This document shows positions 62,201-64,000 of a DNA stretch of 64,000 nucleotides, in pieces (positions within the stretch are counted from its first letter, which is position 1; each line of letters starts with the position of its first letter). The notes beneath the pieces were generated by a model, which did not search any database, had not been told where the DNA came from, and saw only the letters and a list, made by a program, of their open reading frames with translations. This DNA comes from Cardiocondyla obscurior. Lineage: Eukaryota > Arthropoda > Insecta > Hymenoptera > Formicidae. The stretch lies in assembly GCF_019399895.1 (NCBI RefSeq), contig NC_091887.1, positions 2,480,001 to 2,544,000 of the forward strand, in the 5' to 3' direction. The position numbers and the translations under genes are program-made.

Positions 62201-63012
62201 AATTAAACGGGCCTGCGTTAAAAGGTTGAGAGCGTCTTCAAGGTATATGCGAGGGAATGAGTGGCGCGCTCACGGGAAGCTAGTAATTAATACGCATCGG
62301 AGAAAACGAAGTTATACGGCGGCACTTACCTCCCGGAAGAACGCGAGTATCCAAACTGTGCGTCTAATTAGCGAGTGAGTTTCCGGAGAGCGCGACGCAT
62401 CCCGGAGCGAGCGAGAGAAAGATACAGAGATAGACGGAGAAAGAGAGAGATGGGAGGAGGGGGAGAGGCGCCTTGCTTGTGATAAGTGATTATGCGGATA
62501 GGAGCTGGGAGGGTGGTCTTCCGAGGCGCTGCAGATTGTGCTTAACTCCAATAATTAATTCAAATCGCTGCTGTTAACACGCAACATTAAGCTTTCGCCA
62601 TATTTTAAGACAAACTCGGCGGTACTTTTTCACGCGGTTGACACAACGAATACTCAGGCGTGGATTACGTGCTTCGAATACGCAATTATATTATATTATA
62701 TTTTGCTTATCGATTACAGGACGGCGAAGTCAATGCAGCTGCCATCAAAGTTACGCAAACATGTCTCGAGGAGGCTGTTAGGTCGACGAAGCCGTCCTTG
62801 TCGATCACAGAAAAATTAAAATACGCCAAAATGTAAGTTGATAAAAATTGACGGTAATTAGAGCGATAAAAAAAATCTTGCTTGAGCTATGAAAGATCGA
62901 AATCGTATTATCACAATTAATGTTGCTTCTTTTTTGCAGTTACGCTCGGTTTTCCAAAGGGGATAACTTCGTGGAGGACGTGCTGAGAAATCAAAAGGTG
63001 ACGCTGGCATAA
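56264..63012 (+). CDS. Pex1: PEX1, peroxisomal biogenesis AAA ATPase
   Basis: Sixteen coding exons: 56264-56356, 56688-56903, 56993-57103, 57361-57736, 57821-58403, 58500-58714, 58981-59137, 59228-59390, 59653-59812, 59981-60303, 60422-60486, 60580-60639, 60779-60965, 61039-61212, 62720-62832, 62940-63012. Phases close and give 1022 aa (human 1283). The N-terminal domain spans exons 1-4. The first AAA module has Walker A GDVGSGKTT and Walker B ILFLDDLES; the second has Walker A GMPGTGKTM, Walker B VLFFDEFDS and the highly conserved RRGHDSTGVTDRVVNQLL...SRPDLLDPALLRPGRLDK. The C-terminus QKVTLA matches vertebrate PEX1 exactly. With PEX6 it forms the hexamer that extracts ubiquitinated PEX5 from the peroxisome membrane. 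The exon-3 end (donor GTAGGC) is the least certain junction. Confidence 0.94.
61213..62719 (+). other. Long penultimate-region intron of PEX1 (1.5 kb)
   Basis: Most PEX1 introns are about 85-330 bp; this one is far larger and mixes A/T-rich with CpG-rich sequence. It contains a short hairpin (61889-61911) and several meaningless open frames. No nested gene was recognised. Confidence 0.6.
61889..61911. repeat. Short hairpin, 9-bp stem and 5-nt loop
   Basis: TAGACACGT, loop CTTCC, ATGTGTCTA; one G-T wobble in the stem. It is too short for a pre-miRNA and most likely incidental. Confidence 0.5.
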
Positions 63013-63068
63013 TATAATTTTTTTTCTAACCGAGGCTAAAGCTTTTTAAAGAGAAAGAATACTTTGGT

Positions 63069-63074
63069 ATTAAA
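63069..63074 (+). terminator. Possible poly(A) signal ATTAAA for PEX1
   Basis: This is the common variant hexamer ATTAAA, 57 nt after the PEX1 stop. Confidence 0.4.
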
Positions 63075-64000
63075 ATGTATTTGGCTTCTAATGCGTTTCG
63101 TTAACTGGATCCTTCATTTCGCCGCGCGTTCACGGGCCGAAGAAATCAATTCCGAGTGAGAATCTACATTCACCCGCGAATGTAGCTCGCGGTAGAGATT
63201 TTACCAAGGTAAACCCGATGGCGAACCGCGGCTGCAGCTCGCGGAGAGGGCGCGAGCTCAAGCAGGCGGATGTCGCGCCGGGGCAAAGTTAAATTAAATC
63301 ACGGGCGAAGGCAGCTAATATTGTAGTTTATCTGGCGGGACATTAGCGCGGTGAAATATGCGCCTCCTTCGCCCCGGCGAACTTAAAATCAAGATCTTAG
63401 ACGAACTTCCCAGGCTTCCCCCCTTCCCCCGTCTCTCTCCTGCATACCCCGCCGAGAAGCTGAGACGTCGACGCCGGCGCGTCCTTCCTGCTAAGTCGCG
63501 CGTGAAAATACTAATTATTATACCGATTATTAATACGAAAAGTTGCCCAGCGTTAAGTCGACAAGCGCGAGCAGAGTCGCGGCGGAGTTTCGCGAAGGGA
63601 GAGGAATGGCCGGAGGGGAATGCCGCGCGAGAGCATCCGGATTATGCTTTCGTGCTCGGAGGTGGAGGTAAAGTGGACCTCGACCGAGTCCAAGACCGCG
63701 TCGCGCAGCGACAGATAATGAGTTTTGCCGGTGTAAACGAGGAAATGCGGGATGTAACGTCGCCATATTGCCGTTGTGCATGGAACCGCGCCGGGTGTTT
63801 CGCATCGTCGTTTAGTTCGTACGTAGGGATGACCGCGTTGCGTCATTGTACGGCCGAAGAACGTGGTTGAACATGGTCGAAAGGACCACCCGGAGAGCAT
63901 TATCTTTAGGGTTAAGCCGCGGAACGGCAGAAGAAAGTCGTGCGACGCGAGAGGGATGCTCGCAGCGGAGATGATGGCGACGACGACGACGACGAGGAGG
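63075..64000. other. Downstream region, CpG-rich, no gene recognised
   Basis: GC-rich sequence with long chance open frames on both strands (63358-63870 plus, 63553-63900 minus) and no recognisable motifs. It ends in a GAC/GAG trinucleotide run at the window edge. It may be the upstream part of a gene beyond the window. Confidence 0.4.

Noticed and set aside
63358..63870. 170-codon plus-strand open frame near the right edge
   Set aside because: GC-rich, no recognisable domain, no splice context, and a competing open frame on the other strand.

Overview
The window looks like a stretch of insect nuclear genome, most probably Hymenoptera and quite possibly an ant. The evidence is short GT-AG introns rich in A/T and poly-T, CpG-rich intergenic DNA, insect-type gene structures, and proteins that read clearly as metazoan orthologues. 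No bacterial operon, CRISPR array, rRNA or tRNA gene, intact transposon or viral gene was recognised. The species call is inference; the gene calls rest on reading exons and splice phases directly.

Layout, left to right. (1) 1-20.6 kb, plus strand: a ten-exon NFAT5-type NFAT transcription factor with an 8.4 kb first intron, a Rel-homology domain, a long Gln/Val-Gln repeat region, one GC-AG intron and a 2.8 kb 3' UTR. (2) 21.1-22.7 kb, minus: the metallo-beta-lactamase-fold endoribonuclease LACTB2, convergent with NFAT. (3) 22.7-27.8 kb: mostly unassigned DNA with one weak exon candidate, ending in a CpG-rich promoter with a CRE and a carbohydrate-response-like E-box pair. (4) 27.8-31.8 kb, plus: cabut (KLF10/11-like zinc-finger factor). 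(5) 35.6-40.3 kb, minus: HADHA, the mitochondrial trifunctional protein alpha subunit, complete in 11 exons. (6) 41.2-43.3 kb, minus: a complex tandem-repeat locus that I read as a spliced, probably non-coding RNA with duplicated exons. It is divergent from (7) 44.0-49.1 kb, plus: Rubicon, the RUN-domain autophagy/endosome regulator. (8) 52.2-54.4 kb, minus: cyclin B3 in six coding exons, including a small terminal exon hidden behind an apparent stop. (9) 56.3-63.0 kb, plus: PEX1, the two-AAA-domain peroxisome biogenesis ATPase, in 16 exons.

The genes are neighbours by chance rather than members of one system. Several touch metabolism and stress: HADHA (mitochondrial beta-oxidation), PEX1 (peroxisome assembly), Cabut (sugar- and stress-responsive transcription) and an NFAT5-like factor (osmotic-stress type). 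Two intergenic promoters (near 43.3 and 55.6 kb) carry inverted CCAAT pairs in a similar arrangement. The item most likely to be undescribed is the repeated-exon RNA at 41.2-43.3 kb. All exon joins were checked by hand for phase and all seven coding models close without frameshift, but no transcript evidence was available.
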